Origin: Protopterus annectens
Taxonomy: Eukaryota > Chordata > Ceratodontiformes > Protopteridae
Reading direction: 5' to 3'
Assembly: GCF_019279795.1 (NCBI RefSeq)
Contig: NC_056733.1
Location: forward strand, 1,422,758,552 to 1,422,822,551
Length of the DNA: 64,000 nucleotides
The notes below the pieces were generated by a model that was given only the letters and a program-made list of their open reading frames with translations, ran no database searches and was not told the DNA's origin. Shown here piece by piece: positions 1-10,504 of this stretch; the stretch's first letter is position 1; the number at the start of each line of letters is the position of its first letter. The position numbers and the translations under genes were made by a program.

Positions 1-728
1 CTTGTCACCCTGTGTCTACCCACTCCATTCGCTCTCTCTCCTCTCAGGCTCACTCCACTCCCCTAACCCCATTCCCATCCACCCCCACTTCACTTAAACG
101 TATACTTCTATAGCCCAACCCACTTTTCCTCCCAGCCAATCACACATCAAACCTAATTACTCCTGGTAATCTAACTACCTTCTCCCACGCCTGCCTGTCC
201 TCTTCCATGCTCCTTAATTCTACTACCACATTCTCCCCACACACACATACAATCCTTCTTCACACCACTATATTTAATTATTCCAAAATACTTCCTCCTA
301 CAGACATCACACCTACTACTCCTTTATTATCACTACCAACCATCAACCTATTATAATGTCACTTCACTGCACTAGACCAACTATTAATCCAAAGTCTCCT
401 TGGAAAATTCACTGTCTAAACACTTTACTCATCTACGCAATAACCCCATACATCATAGCCTCCTCATTACTTCTTATCCTTTACACCCTCACTGCATGTC
501 TTACTACCCTACCATCAACTAACCCCCTCCTTGGCAAACCTCTACAACAACCATCCCCCATAAACAGGTTCATTACTCCATAACTCCCATCATTTTCCAC
601 ATCAACCTCCTAGACTATCATGATAACAAACACCATCCCTCACACACTATCTCCCTAACCTAAAAAAAGAGAAATTAGATAACAAAGTTACCAAACTTAT
701 TTTACACTTACTTAGGATACTAAACCGA

Positions 729-758
729 TCCGGTGACATACACCCTAATCCTGGACCT
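729..758 (+). other. 2A-like ribosome-skipping motif (SGDIHPNPGP)
   Basis: Ten codons read SGDIHPNPGP just upstream of the endonuclease. The NPGP end is the hallmark of 2A peptides, which make the ribosome skip a peptide bond before the last proline. The usual Glu is His here. GDVxxNPGP variants are known at the N-terminus of ORF2 in several CR1/L2-type LINEs. The reading frame around it is broken, so it is a relic. Confidence 0.65.
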
Positions 759-789
759 ACTCCCCTAAGCAACCATGACCTAATAAGAC

Positions 790-1555
790 TAAGATAAAAT
801 AACCCCTCCTCCCTACTTCTGCTGAACTTAAATGTATGGAGTATCCTAAACAAACTCCATGACCTGCATGCACTACTCACCTACAACTCCCCTGACATCA
901 TCACTCTAGCAGAAACATGGTTAAAACCAGGTAACAGCAATGATGAAATAGCTGCCCCGGGGTATAATATTCTTCGTAAAGATAGGACATTCAGGAGGGG
1001 TGGGGGCATAGCAGTCTTATTCAGAGACCATCTCAAACTTACACAACTTGATATAATGATCCCTATGACTGAAAATTCAGAGCTCATCTTTACCAAACTA
1101 GAAATAAACCCCAGAAAACACATTATTATCATCAGCGGATATATCCCACCAGGAAAAAATATCCCTTCTCTGGAACACCTACTCCACTGGGTCTCTAAAT
1201 CCCCCCCCCCCATGAAACAATCATGATGGGAGACTTCAACATAGATTGGCTAAGCTGCTCATCACAGAACCCATCATCCCACATATACCTCCATGGATTC
1301 AACCAGCTTATCACATCCCCCACTAGAACTGACAAATCCTCTAAGAGACAGTCTACCCTTGGCTGTATTTTGGTTAACAACCCCACCCTAACATCATATT
1401 CAGGCTGTCTCCCTGATGGCCTAAGTGACCATCTGCCAACCTTCCTAATGCAAACCCACTTGCAACAAATCAGCCAACCCACTCTCCAGTTAATAAGGAA
1501 TAAAAAGAATTTTAACCCAGCTACATTTATCCAGGCATTAAAAAGAGGCAACTAG
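790..1555 (+). pseudogene. LINE apurinic endonuclease domain, broken
   Basis: The frame shows an N-terminal block ending in NSPDIITLAETWLKPG, then a block with GGGIAVLFRD. After a frameshift near 1200-1220 (in a C-run) follow MMGDFNIDW and finally LSDHLPTF (1421-1444). These correspond to the Asn/Glu, GDFN and SDH catalytic blocks of the APE-type endonuclease that nicks target DNA for target-primed reverse transcription. The C-run at about 1201-1210 separates the two frames, which suggests replication slippage. An internal stop follows at about 1554. Confidence 0.75.
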
Positions 1556-1639
1556 GAACCTCTTAGACTACTACCACTAAATGAGGCTGTTAGCTTCTTC
1601 AACACCTCCTTCGTAGATATACTAAATACCTAGAAATAT

Positions 1640-3625
1640 TAGAGTAAAATCTAACTATGCACCCTGACTAAGTAAAGAATGTAGATCCCTACTCAAGGCT
1701 AGAAACAAAGCCTGGGATCACTTTCGTAGGACCAATCGGCAAAACAGGCATTTTTAGAACTCAGAAACAGAGCCAAAAAACTTATAAAACTAGAAAAAAA
1801 TCAACTACTATCACAATATCCAAAATAAACATCACAATCACCCTCAAAAGCTGTGGTCTGCAATTAACAATATACTACAACCAGGTATGGTAGACACCCC
1901 AACTCCAACATTAACTTCTTGCTCTGACAACATAGCAGACCAATTTAACAAATACTTTACTGAAACTATCCAAGCCCTAGCTGCCTCACAAAACACCTCC
2001 AACAGTCCTAACAACCCTACCCATCTCTCACCACAACACAGCTCCAACCACAACAGTGACCCCATTCACTTTTCACTATATCCCGTATCTGTCAGTACTA
2101 TAAATATATTACTAAAAAAGCTTAAACCTACTACACTTGCCACAGATAACCTCCCAGCAGAGTTTTTGAAAATTTCAGCAGAAGCATTAACTTACCCAGT
2201 AACCATACTCATAAACAGATCAATATCAGAAAATACAGTCCATTCCATCTGGAAGATCTCCCACATCATTCCACTTCACAAGGGGGGAAAGTCCACCAAA
2301 TTCAACAACTATCCCCCATAGCTATTCTGTCTCCCCTATCCAAAATATTAGAGAGAGTCATATATTTGCAACTCATGGATTTCCTTCACACACACAAGCT
2401 TCTATGAACCACTGAACACGGCTTTCAACCCCATCACAGCACAACAACAGCCCTCATAGCCTTTACTAATATTGTTAATAGTCATAGAAATAATGAGCAA
2501 TATGTATCCACTGTACTTTTAGACTTCTCTAAGCCTTCGATATGGTGGATCACAGTAAACTCATTAAGGTCCTCTCCAAATTTAACCTCAGTAACTCATC
2601 TATTTCCTGGTTCCAAAGTTAACTTTCAGGATGTCAGCAAGCCGTCCTGTGGCAACAACAACTTTCCTCACTCCTCCCAGTCTCTATAGGGATTCCACAA
2701 GGCTCCAACCTTGGCCCACTACTTTTCTCCCTCTTCACCAACCAACTCCATACCGCCGCACTTCATGCATCAGTAATACGCAGATGACTTGGCACTGATA
2801 TGTTCACCCTACAAGACCTGCAAACCATAACTCGATTCCTTTCTATCTGTTGAAAATTGGCTCACTGATTCCCAACTCATATTAAACCCAAACAAAACTA
2901 AATTACTTCTCTTCTACCCAACCAGAATTCCCTCTCCCCCCAGTCATTTATCATCCATTCCATAAACCAAACTCCCATCCTTCCAACCACTCATACCAAA
3001 TTGTTGGGAGTCAAAATCGACAATAACCTAAAATTTGATATCCACATCACTCAAGTCATAAAAAAGGTCCACAAAAACTAGGTCTATTATATAGGAATAA
3101 ATGTTTTCTAACTGCTAGTACTAAAGATACTATTGCCTTTGCACACCTCCTCTCAACCCTCCTATATGCCTCCCCTATACTAACCAAACTCTGCAAAGCA
3201 GACCTCTCCAAATTAAACTCATGTTACAATAAAATAGCCAAATTTGCAACAGATGCCCAATACAAAACTCACCACTATATATCACTTAATCAACTCAATT
3301 GGTTAGAACTTCCCCAGCTACTTCACTTCAACAAACTAACATTTGCCTTTAAACTTCTTCGGAAATCAGATAATACCCCAGCTCTCCAAAATATTATAAG
3401 ACAATACACTTTCTCTAGATCCCTTCACTCAAATAGCAAACATCTCCTAGATGTCACAAAAGCCAGTACCTCAGCTGGAGAATCACTCTTCTCCTATTAC
3501 ACTTCTAAAACTTGGAACAACCTCCCATCTACAATAACCAATAATAACACTATGACACAATTTAAAACCCTACTAAAATCCCATTTAATAGACACTTGGT
3601 TTTGCCATTGTAACCATCCTGCCTA
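1640..3625 (+). pseudogene. LINE reverse transcriptase and C-terminal region, broken
   Basis: A 144-codon open stretch (1887-2321) carries the RT entry block KISHIIPLHKGG and a truncated NY-P motif. Downstream pieces in shifting frames show TTEHGF, VLLDFSK, GIPQGSNLGPLLFS and the catalytic YADD box at 2777-2788. The last 300 bp read as the usual L2-like C-terminus (LELPQLLHFNKL, SYYTSKTWNNLP, FKTLLKSHLI). At least six stops or frameshifts were noted by eye. The protein would copy RNA into DNA at a nicked target. No function is expected now. Confidence 0.75.
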
Positions 3626-4044
3626 ACCCTACTCTTATCACTACTAACCTAATAGTACTATTCAGTTTCATTATCCAAAGTCTACTCAGTTAGTGTCACC
3701 TGCACACAAACAGTCATACATTAAAATAACTCCTACTCTCTTCATCTCTCTGAACCATGCAGAATCATGTATGAGACTAACTTACCCACCTCTAGACAAT
3801 AGTATGTTTCCAGCATTTAGCACTGTACATATGCATTGTAAATGTCTCCAAGTATTTTATTTACTCTAGCCACTAAACTACTTTTTCTATCTATCTCACC
3901 ATGTATATATTACTTACCTTTCATAACAATTTGCTTGCTCTATTGCAAATGGCAATTATGATTACCTGTATAAAAATCTGCTTTTCATTATTACTTTAAT
4001 TGTATAAACTTATATGTGCTTTTTAATTCTTACAACTTATAATT

Positions 4045-4137
4045 GGAGGTTTTCTCCCTGGGCCTCCGCTGAAAAAGGACCTGTGTCCAGTTGGACTTTC
4101 CTGGTAAACAAATGTTAAATAAAAATAAATAAAATAA
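4045..4137 (+). repeat. L2-like LINE 3' tail
   Basis: A conserved terminal block runs CTGGGCCTCCGCTGAAAA, then GGACTTTCCTGGTAAACAAA, then TGTTAAATAAA repeats. The same block, with a few changes, ends the V-SINE-like element at 9155-9250, and its last part recurs at 17180-17246. It is the likely RT recognition tail. Confidence 0.75.
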
Positions 4138-4490
4138 ATTATGGTGTTCTTTTGGAAGGTACCTCTGTCTATTATCTTAAGAACTACACATACCTTTGTT
4201 TCCACTGGAATGGGTTCCCCTCTGTTAGCTCTGGGTCTGAGTTGAGGGGGGCAGACCTCAGTGAGTTCCTGTAGTATGTCCCTGTCCACCCTGTAGTGCT
4301 CTACAATCTCCAGATCATGTAGTTCCTGGAAGGTTACCCTGGGCTGAACACTTTTCTCCTTCTCTGTCTAGGCCTATTGTCAGTGGCAGCAGCATTGACT
4401 TCAGCATCTAGCACATACAGATGTAGCAGACCTGCAGCAGCCCCTATCATTCTTTAAGCTAAAATTCCCAAGTCAGTACTTCAATCTTGC
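4138..4490 (-). pseudogene. PIF/Harbinger (HARBI1-like) transposase fragment
   Basis: Read on the minus strand, this matches the N-terminal region of the transposase at 38682-39045 almost base for base. It starts with the IGAAAGLLHLYVLDAEVNAA block, then the basic RPRQRRRKVF block, then MDRDILQELTE, RANRGEPIPVETKVC and GTFQKNT. Frameshifts occur around the basic block. The fragment stops where the L2-like LINE tail begins, so the LINE either inserted into it or was joined to it later. Only the N-terminal helix-rich region is present; no DDE residues are included. Confidence 0.7.
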
Positions 4491-5589
4491 AGAGTATGGA
4501 GGAAAAATCAGATCATAGGGTGTATGCATACTTTATAGTGCTTTACTGTAGGTGCTGCCTGCGTGATTGGCTACCTATGATGCAGTGCATCTGCCTAATA
4601 TATCATTGATATCATTTAATGGCCCTAGTTTAAGTTAAACAAGGGTCAAAACTAATTAATACATCATTGCCTTTTAAGTACTCTCATCAATGCGACACGC
4701 CACGCAAACGTGTAGGTAAACAAAACGTAGCAGTCAGTGGACACCCCTCCAGACTTCCAAGCTCAGCAGGGCTGCATGCTGCACAAACAGGCGCAGATAA
4801 GCTCCAATCAGCTTAGTAGTTATTGGACACACCCCCTCCTGATGTTAGCTACCTCCTGTGTGGACACCAACATGGTTCTCTGCCTACATGGAGGGGATAT
4901 GTGGACACAATTACCCCATTATGCTATTCAGTAACTCCACCTCATTTGCAAAGGGATCTGTGCTCACAGCCTGGAAACTACACACTTCCAAGCCCTTCCA
5001 CATTAGCAACAGCTCCAGTGCACCAATGTAGATACTCCACACAGGGTCCTGTAATACATTTCTGTCTCATAATATTAATCTTGTTATTTCCACGTTTTTT
5101 TAAGGCATGTTTGTGCACTGCATCACAGTGTGCAAACATGCCCAGATTATTTTAAAAATATTTTAACATATTTTCTGTAACTTTTGAGACACACAGAGGA
5201 AATATTTGCTCATATCTGTGTGTGGTATGCCATTTCTGTTCATCTATCTACATTTTTACAGCCCCTTTGGTCTGTCTACATTCCTGTCCATGGAATATTT
5301 ACGTGTACACTACGGACACTGACACAGGGTCTGCAGGGCTGCCTGTCTGTTTGCTGGATCACTCTACCCACCTCACTTGCATGAGATTCATCTGCTTATG
5401 AGGTGATTTGGATGCCAAGTAACTTCCTGTGTTGACGTGTGCATGCGTGGTGGATTTCAAACCTACTTACTTTCATGTAATCAGTGTGGCACAATACCTA
5501 CACAGCAAAAAAGACAATGTAGGCTTTATTAAATTCCCACCATTGTTTTTCTTTATTTGTCTGAGCCTGTTCTGCAGTGTTATTTTAAA
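4491..5589. other. No gene recognised; unique-looking spacer
   Basis: No protein family or repeat was recognised. The 4730-4960 part repeats short TGTGGACAC/TGGACAC motifs, and 4685-4700 has two close CpG-containing ACGC motifs. It may include the 5' flank of the antisense Harbinger fragment. Confidence 0.4.
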
Positions 5590-5939
5590 TGTTTCCTGTG
5601 ATTTGAACTCTGATGTCACTGTGAATATATATTTAGTATTGTCTTTTTTTTATTATTTATTTTTAAATATATTTAAACCTTTCATTGTGGCTGATTTTTG
5701 TAGAGATATTTAAGTTTTGAGAGTACTTACATATTTATTTGGTGACACTGTGTGGGCCACTCTTAATAGCCTTGCTCTTGGTCAAACTACCATTTGTGTT
5801 ATTAATATTGCACAGTAAGATTGGACACCCTTTGTTAAGGGCATTAAGGTAGCTGGCAGGAGTGACTGGTGGCAGTGAAGACTACCTTATAGTCTGGGCA
5901 GAAGGAGGCATAGCAAGTAAACCTGTGCCAGCCTTTCCC

Positions 5940-5992
<53 letters not shown>

Positions 5993-6360
5993 TGTGTAAA
6001 TAGAACCTCCAAGTGTGTCTGTGTCAGCTAGTTGGGCAGGGACACGAAGCACTGGTTGGGCAGAGAGGGTGCTGGAAGTCTTTGCTTGTTCACTCAGCTG
6101 AGATCTCAATTCTATAGCTGTGCCAGTGGGGAGTCTTATTGGGGATCTGCTGAAAGAGGGAAAAAACAGCCCCAGACTGACTGTGGTCTCTGTGTGCTCT
6201 TAAGGGAAATTGCACTTGATGCAGAGAGCTGCATCTGGAAGTAGTGTGTGTGAACCTATTATCCTCCCAGTGAACATCCCCTCACAGATGCCAATGGTGA
6301 GGACTGAGGATCCTTGATTACTGCTTCAGTGGTGGGTCATCACACCAGTGTTTTCACAAG
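5590..6360 (+). repeat. Dispersed LTR/leader-like repeat, copy 1
   Basis: This block is colinear with 27350-28090. Shared landmarks are AAATATATTTAAAC, TTTGGTGACACTGTG, TTATAGTCTGGGCAGA, CTGTGCCAGCCTTTCC, CTGTGCCAGTGGGGAGTCTTA and TGTGCTCTTAAGGGAAATTG. An AT-rich stretch with an ATTAAA-like signal precedes GGTGACACTG, which could be the R-U5/primer-site boundary of an LTR retrotransposon. That reading is an inference. Copy 1 contains a (GT)n expansion at 5941-5998 that copy 2 has only in short form. Confidence 0.55.
5941..5998. repeat. (GT)n microsatellite
   Basis: Nearly pure GT dinucleotide tract inside the dispersed repeat. Confidence 0.95.
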
Positions 6361-6499
6361 AGGAAAGTAGTGAATAAGGAGCTGCAGTGGGAGGTTAGAC
6401 ATGTGGATATTTGGTTGGCAATTATGCTTGACAGTTCAGGGGGTCAAGGTACCTCCTTGGAGGACACAGGAGATTAACCATGTACATGTTGAGCTTTCC

Positions 6500-6985
6500 A
6501 CCTGGGCATATGCTCCTGGCTGGCCTGTAGGTTTAAACACACATGTTCTAGCTCTGGTGGGACTTTCCACCTGGACATATTCTCCTGGCTGGCCTGTAGG
6601 TTTAACCACATGTGTTTTAACTCTGGTAGGAGTCACCACCTGGACATATGCTTCTGGCTGACCTGTAGGTTTAATCACATGTGTTCCAACTCTGGTGGGA
6701 GTCACCACCTGGGCATATACTCCTGGCTGGCCTGTAGGTTTAATCACATGTGTTCCAACTCTGGTGGGAGTCACCACCTGGGCATATCCTTCTGGCTGGC
6801 CTGTAGGTTTAATCACACGTGTTCTAGCTGTTGTGGGAGTCTCCATCTGGACACATGCTCCTGGCTGACCTGTAGGTTTAATCACATGTGTTCCAACTCT
6901 AGTGGGAGTCACCACCTGGGCATATAGTCCTGGCTGGCCTGTGGGTTTAATCACCTGTGTTCTAGCTCTGGTGGAAGTCATGCAG
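6500..6985. repeat. 69-bp minisatellite, about 7 units
   Basis: Units of 69 bp contain CCTGTAGGTTTAATCACATG and CTCTGGTGGGAGTCACCACC. The landmark CCTGTAGGT recurs every 69 bp. Because 69 is a multiple of three, both strands stay open. The minus strand reads a 206-codon ORF (6436-7056) with a 23-residue repeat of the form VIKPTGQPG-YAQVVTPTRVGTH. It lies directly upstream of the Ngaro-like RT, in the place where a gag would be expected, but on the opposite strand. I treat the ORF as a by-product of the period. Confidence 0.85.
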
Positions 6986-7100
6986 CAGATAAGTACAGGT
7001 GTAAAGAAGTGGGAGCTGCTCAGCAGGTTCAATGTCACCTGATGGTGACAGACCACCTGTAGCAGGGCAGTCCAATTTTTTAGGATGAGAGCTAGTTTTC

Positions 7101-8195
7101 ATGGATCAAGGGGTGCACTATATTTTTGAGGCTTGTTGGGGACACAGGTCTTCCCATGTACCCATTAATGTAAATGCTTTGGCTTCCAATTTGCAGGATT
7201 TTCTGGATCTGTGTGTTGTTGAAGAGTTGATCAAGGGTTTCACAAAGAGGTTTCCTGTTAAATCAGGAGTAGAGGGTAGTGAGGTGGTTTGTGGTAATTT
7301 TGAATCAGTAAAAGGGAGGGAAGACATTGTTTTGACATTGGTAGCTAAGGAAGTTAAGACTAGTAGAATTTTAGGCCAATTTCAGGTACCACCCTTTTGC
7401 TTTTGCCATATTTCCCCACTGGGCTGTGTGCCTAAGAAGAAGCCTTGGGAGTTCAGGTTAATCCATCATTTATTGCACTGCAAGGGGGGTTGATGAATGA
7501 TTTCATTGCCAGATCAGGCACTGAAGTGCAATATTCATCCATGAATGATGCTGCCAGGCTTATTAGGGAGTTCAAGGACCAGTGGTTAGTGAAGTTGGAT
7601 ACTGAAGCGACTTTTCATATTTTGCCTATTAGAGAAGAGGACTGTTCATTGCTGGGTATCTTTGTGGAAGAGAAATACTATTTTGACAGGGCTATGCAGT
7701 CACATGTACTACATTTGAAAAATTTAGTACTGTGCTGCAATAGATTTTGCAGAACTGAGTCACTAACCAAAGAGTGGTCCACTGTTTGGATAATTGTTTA
7801 CTGACTGGAGAAGGCTGAGATGGGTCAGAAGCAGGGATGCAGACTTTTAAAGAGATGAGTGAAGAACTGGGGATCCCTTTAGCTCAGGATAAACTTGAAG
7901 GCCAGGGTAAGGTTTTAAAATTTTTAGGTCTTGGAGTGGATGCTGAGCAAGGTTTATTTTATTTGATACAGGAGAAACTGGAAAAGTTGAGGGTTATGAC
8001 TGAGTGGTCAACACAAGAGAGAAAGTCAGAATTCAAGTAGTTATGGAATTGTTTGTCTTAGTGAATTTTACTTCCAGGGCATTAGGACCAGCTAGAACAT
8101 TTTTTAGGTTGGTAGCCAATATGCTGAGAGGGGGTAAGCATAAACATCACTGGGGTAGGGTTACTCTATTGGTTAAAGAGGATTTCAGTTTGTGA
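7101..8195 (+). pseudogene. Ngaro-like reverse transcriptase
   Basis: Frames 7101-7493, 7445-7804, 7837-8040 and 8004-8195 join end to end. They show a connector (ELIKGFTKRF, FESVKGREDI), the entry motif SPLGCVPKKKPWEFRLIHHL, NDFIARSGTEVQYSS, a LVKLDTEATFHILPI block equivalent to the first catalytic Asp motif, and LLGIFVEEKYYFDRAM. The thumb region follows (ELGIPLAQDKLEG, VLKFLGLGVDAEQGLFYL), then LVNFTSRALGPARTFFR. The catalytic Y-DD block between 7700 and 7840 is not recognisable and seems to have been lost in a deletion. This pattern is specific to DIRS/Ngaro RTs. Confidence 0.75.
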
Positions 8196-8650
8196 TCAGT
8201 ATTTTTGTCCAGTGTTAATGGCATGTCTTTTTGGCAGGATGAGTGGTTGGTAGATGATGATGATTTGCATTTGTCTGTGGATGTGGCAGGGGGCTTAAAT
8301 TGACAGGGAATGCTTTGTTGAGGATTGTCTTGTAGATTGGCCAGATGAATGGAGGAAGGATGTGGCATTTGTGGAGCTAATGCTTACTGGGATGGCATCA
8401 GTGGTTTGGAAGGAGTGCCTGTGCAACAAAAGTGTGTTTTTTCCATTCAGACAACAGGCCTGCTCAGGTTTTGGCTAGAAAGTTTTCTAGGTCTGTTTTG
8501 GTTTTGAGAAAGTTGATTTTGTAGTTTGCTGATAAATCTCTGATTTTTAGCTAGGCATATTCCTGGGTGTTTGGATGACATAGCTTTCAGTCTTTGTCCC
8601 TTTCAGTTTTGCAGGTTTGGAGCTCTAGGTCCAGTGAAAGAACAACAGCC
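8196..8650 (+). pseudogene. Ngaro-like RNase H domain
   Basis: Across shifting frames I read VNGMSFWQDEW, LHLSVDVAGG (first acidic residue of the RNase H fold), WPDEWRKDVAFVELM, remnants of the second acidic motif, and ARHIPGCLDDIA followed by CRFGALGP. The last block is the H-PG-N-ADSLSR motif that ends DIRS/Ngaro RNase H, with N and ADSLSR lost. The domain would remove RNA from the RNA-DNA hybrid. Confidence 0.65.
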
Positions 8651-8659
8651 AGCAGGGAT

Positions 8660-9830
8660 ACTGGAGGCAGTATGGAGCACTGGAAAGCTCTAGCAGCTTG
8701 GTTAATTCAACAGTTGTGGGCAAGTTCCATACATACAGAGTATAGTGCCAATTGTTTATTTTTCCTTGTTTCTGAGTGAACTACTGACTGACATTAGAAA
8801 GTGGTTGGAGGTATTGGTGTTTAGATGCCTGGTTAACAGACAGGTCCTTGGAGAAGCAGTAAGGTCAATAATAGTTCATGTAGCTGCACTTAGCATAGCT
8901 GCTAGACTGGCAGGCTTAGAGGATGTTACTAAGGCATGGATATTTAGTAGAATAATAAAAAAGCTGGGAAAGAGTTAATAGCGGTCGGTGCAGTGGTGCA
9001 GCGGTTAATGCTGTCACCTCACAGCAAGAGGTTCCCCGGTTTGATTCTCGGCTGGGGTGCCTTCTGTGCGGAGTTTGCATGTTATCTCTGCATTCGCATG
9101 GGTTTCCTCTGGGTACTCTGGTTTCCTCCAAATTCTAAAGACATGCTTCTGGAGCATTTCTCCCCGGGCCTCCGCTGAAAACAGGATCTGTGGAACCTAG
9201 TCAGACATTCCCGGTCAACAAATGTTAAATAAATAAAATAAATAAATAAATAGTCTAAATGAGAATAGTAGGCTTCCTTTAAACAAGAAGCTGCTTAGGG
9301 TGTTATTAAAAGGCTTGTACTTGTTGGCAGCAAATCACTCAGACTATACCTTACAGTCTGCTTTATCAGTGTTCATGTACACAGGCACCTTTAGGTGGAT
9401 GTGTTGTTGGGTCCAAGACATTGGAGATATTTGTGTATCATAGAATTGGTTGTTGTGTTATGAATTGGCCAGTCAAAACTGGATCAAAAAAGGTAAAGGG
9501 CAGCTGGTGGTGTTGTATAAAAACTTGGATCAGCTACTATGTCTAGCTGCATGGGCTAAGCAATTGAAGGGGGTAAGGAATGGTGAGGCTGATGACCTGG
9601 TTTTCTGAGCAATGGATGGTAGGGCAATACTGGCAGCCCAGTTTGTGCAGATTACAAGGAAAGAACTGCAGGATCAAGGGATTGTGGATGATAGATTTTC
9701 AGCTCACTTTTTTGTATAGGAAAAGCTGAATTAGCTGAAGAGGGGCTGCTTGGTGGAATTGATAAAAAGTGTTGGGAGATAGTCATCTAGTGCATTTTTA
9801 TCACATATAAGATAATATGGGGTGAGCCTT
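8660..9830 (+). pseudogene. Ngaro-like tyrosine recombinase, split by a SINE
   Basis: The N-terminal core-binding part lies before the SINE (KWLEVLVFRCL, VLGEAVRSIIVHVAALSIAARL, VTKAWIFSRIIKKLGK). After it come LPLNKKLLRVLLKGLYLLA, SALSVFMYTGTFR, a KKGKGQLVVLYKNLDQL strand, ADDLVF-AMDGRAILAAQF, ITRKELQDQGIVDDRFSAHFF and SSSAFLSHIR. These match the catalytic domain of Ngaro recombinases. The first catalytic Arg region is intact as GTFR. The HSFR box reads HFFV and the final catalytic Tyr is missing, so two catalytic residues are lost. It would have recombined circular cDNA into the genome. Confidence 0.7.
8979..9252 (+). mobile_element. V-SINE-like tRNA-derived SINE with L2-like tail
   Basis: The head carries RNA polymerase III boxes: an A box in GTGGTGCAGCGGTTAATGC and a B box GGTTTGATTCTC. 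The central domain is the TGGGTTTCCTCTGGGTACTC and TGGTTTCCTCCAAATTCTAA block typical of V-SINEs (HE1, DANA, Lun1). The tail, CCGGGCCTCCGCTGAAAAC to AACAAATGTTAAATAAA repeats, matches the L2-like LINE end at 4045-4137. It interrupts the Ngaro recombinase reading frame. Confidence 0.85.
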
Positions 9831-9959
9831 CCGTTGTGTGACATTTATTTTTTATTTTTTGAGTGGCGAAGTGAGCACTGATCACACCAGAAGGAAGCAT
9901 GATGGGGCTAGCGTGTGGCAGGTGGAATGTGTTATGGCATGCTTTTAGAGGTTTGATGT

Positions 9960-10385
9960 GGCAGCAGTTTATTTGTCAGATATGAGGAAATACAGGTAGC
10001 TTTAGGCAACCCCTGCCTCCTAATAATTCATTTATGGGGAACTTATTTGGGTTAGATTCCAAAAAGGAGGCTTTTAGCTCAAATTGTCAATGATTTGATA
10101 TGGTTAAATCAGAAGATTCTGCAGACAATTATTACGTGGTCAGAGATTATACTTATATTGTATGGAGACAAGTGTTTAAGTTCATAGCATTAGAAGAGCC
10201 AGACAATAGGGTGGCAAAGGCAGTGGTCAGGTGGTCAGATTAGGGTTGCATGTAGTTGATCATAGGGATTTTGAGGATAGAGATGGCAGCTGATAGAGAA
10301 TGGATAGACTGAATTTGTGTTTGGATCTGTTTAATGTGTACTTTGCTTTGTTTTTGAAAGACTTGTTTAAGGGTCTATAGTTAAA
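9960..10385 (+). pseudogene. Ngaro-like SGNH hydrolase domain
   Basis: Reading through stops gives LIIHLWGTYLG (where the family has HLGGNDLG, the oxyanion block), SKKRLLAQIVNDLIWLNQ, TIITWSEIILILYG, then VVDHRDFEDRDG and LDLFNVYFALFLKDLFKGL. The D-x-x-H block that should hold the catalytic Asp and His reads MDRLNL, so the catalytic pair is lost. Ngaro elements carry such an SGNH-type domain after the recombinase; its role in their life cycle is not established. The unit ends about 120 bp before the 30-bp minisatellite. Confidence 0.65.
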
Positions 10386-10504
10386 AGGGGGGAGTCACCT
10401 ACATGGTAGGCTGGTCGGCAGTATAATAGGGGTTTGGGTTGGAACCCCTCTTCTGTCCCCACCCCCTTTTTTTGTCTGTTGGAAAATATTGCAATTATGG
10501 AATT

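Larger units (their letters stand above)
1..4137 (+). mobile_element. L2-like LINE, decayed, 5' end outside window
   Basis: Non-LTR retrotransposon read on the plus strand. In order it shows a C-rich leader, a 2A-like peptide (729-758), an apurinic endonuclease (about 800-1445), a reverse transcriptase (about 1890-3110), a C-terminal region (to about 3625), a roughly 420-bp 3' UTR and a terminal A/T-rich simple tail (AAATAAA repeats). Every domain is broken by many stops and frameshifts, so the copy is dead and old. The YADD box and the C-terminal SYYTSKTWNNLP pattern are of the L2/Rex1/CR1 supergroup. Assignment to L2 within it is by general resemblance only. Confidence 0.8.

Noticed and set aside
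356-583. 75-codon ORF with a hydrophobic stretch as a possible LINE ORF1
   Set aside because: Composition follows the C/T-rich leader; no ORF1 domain is visible.
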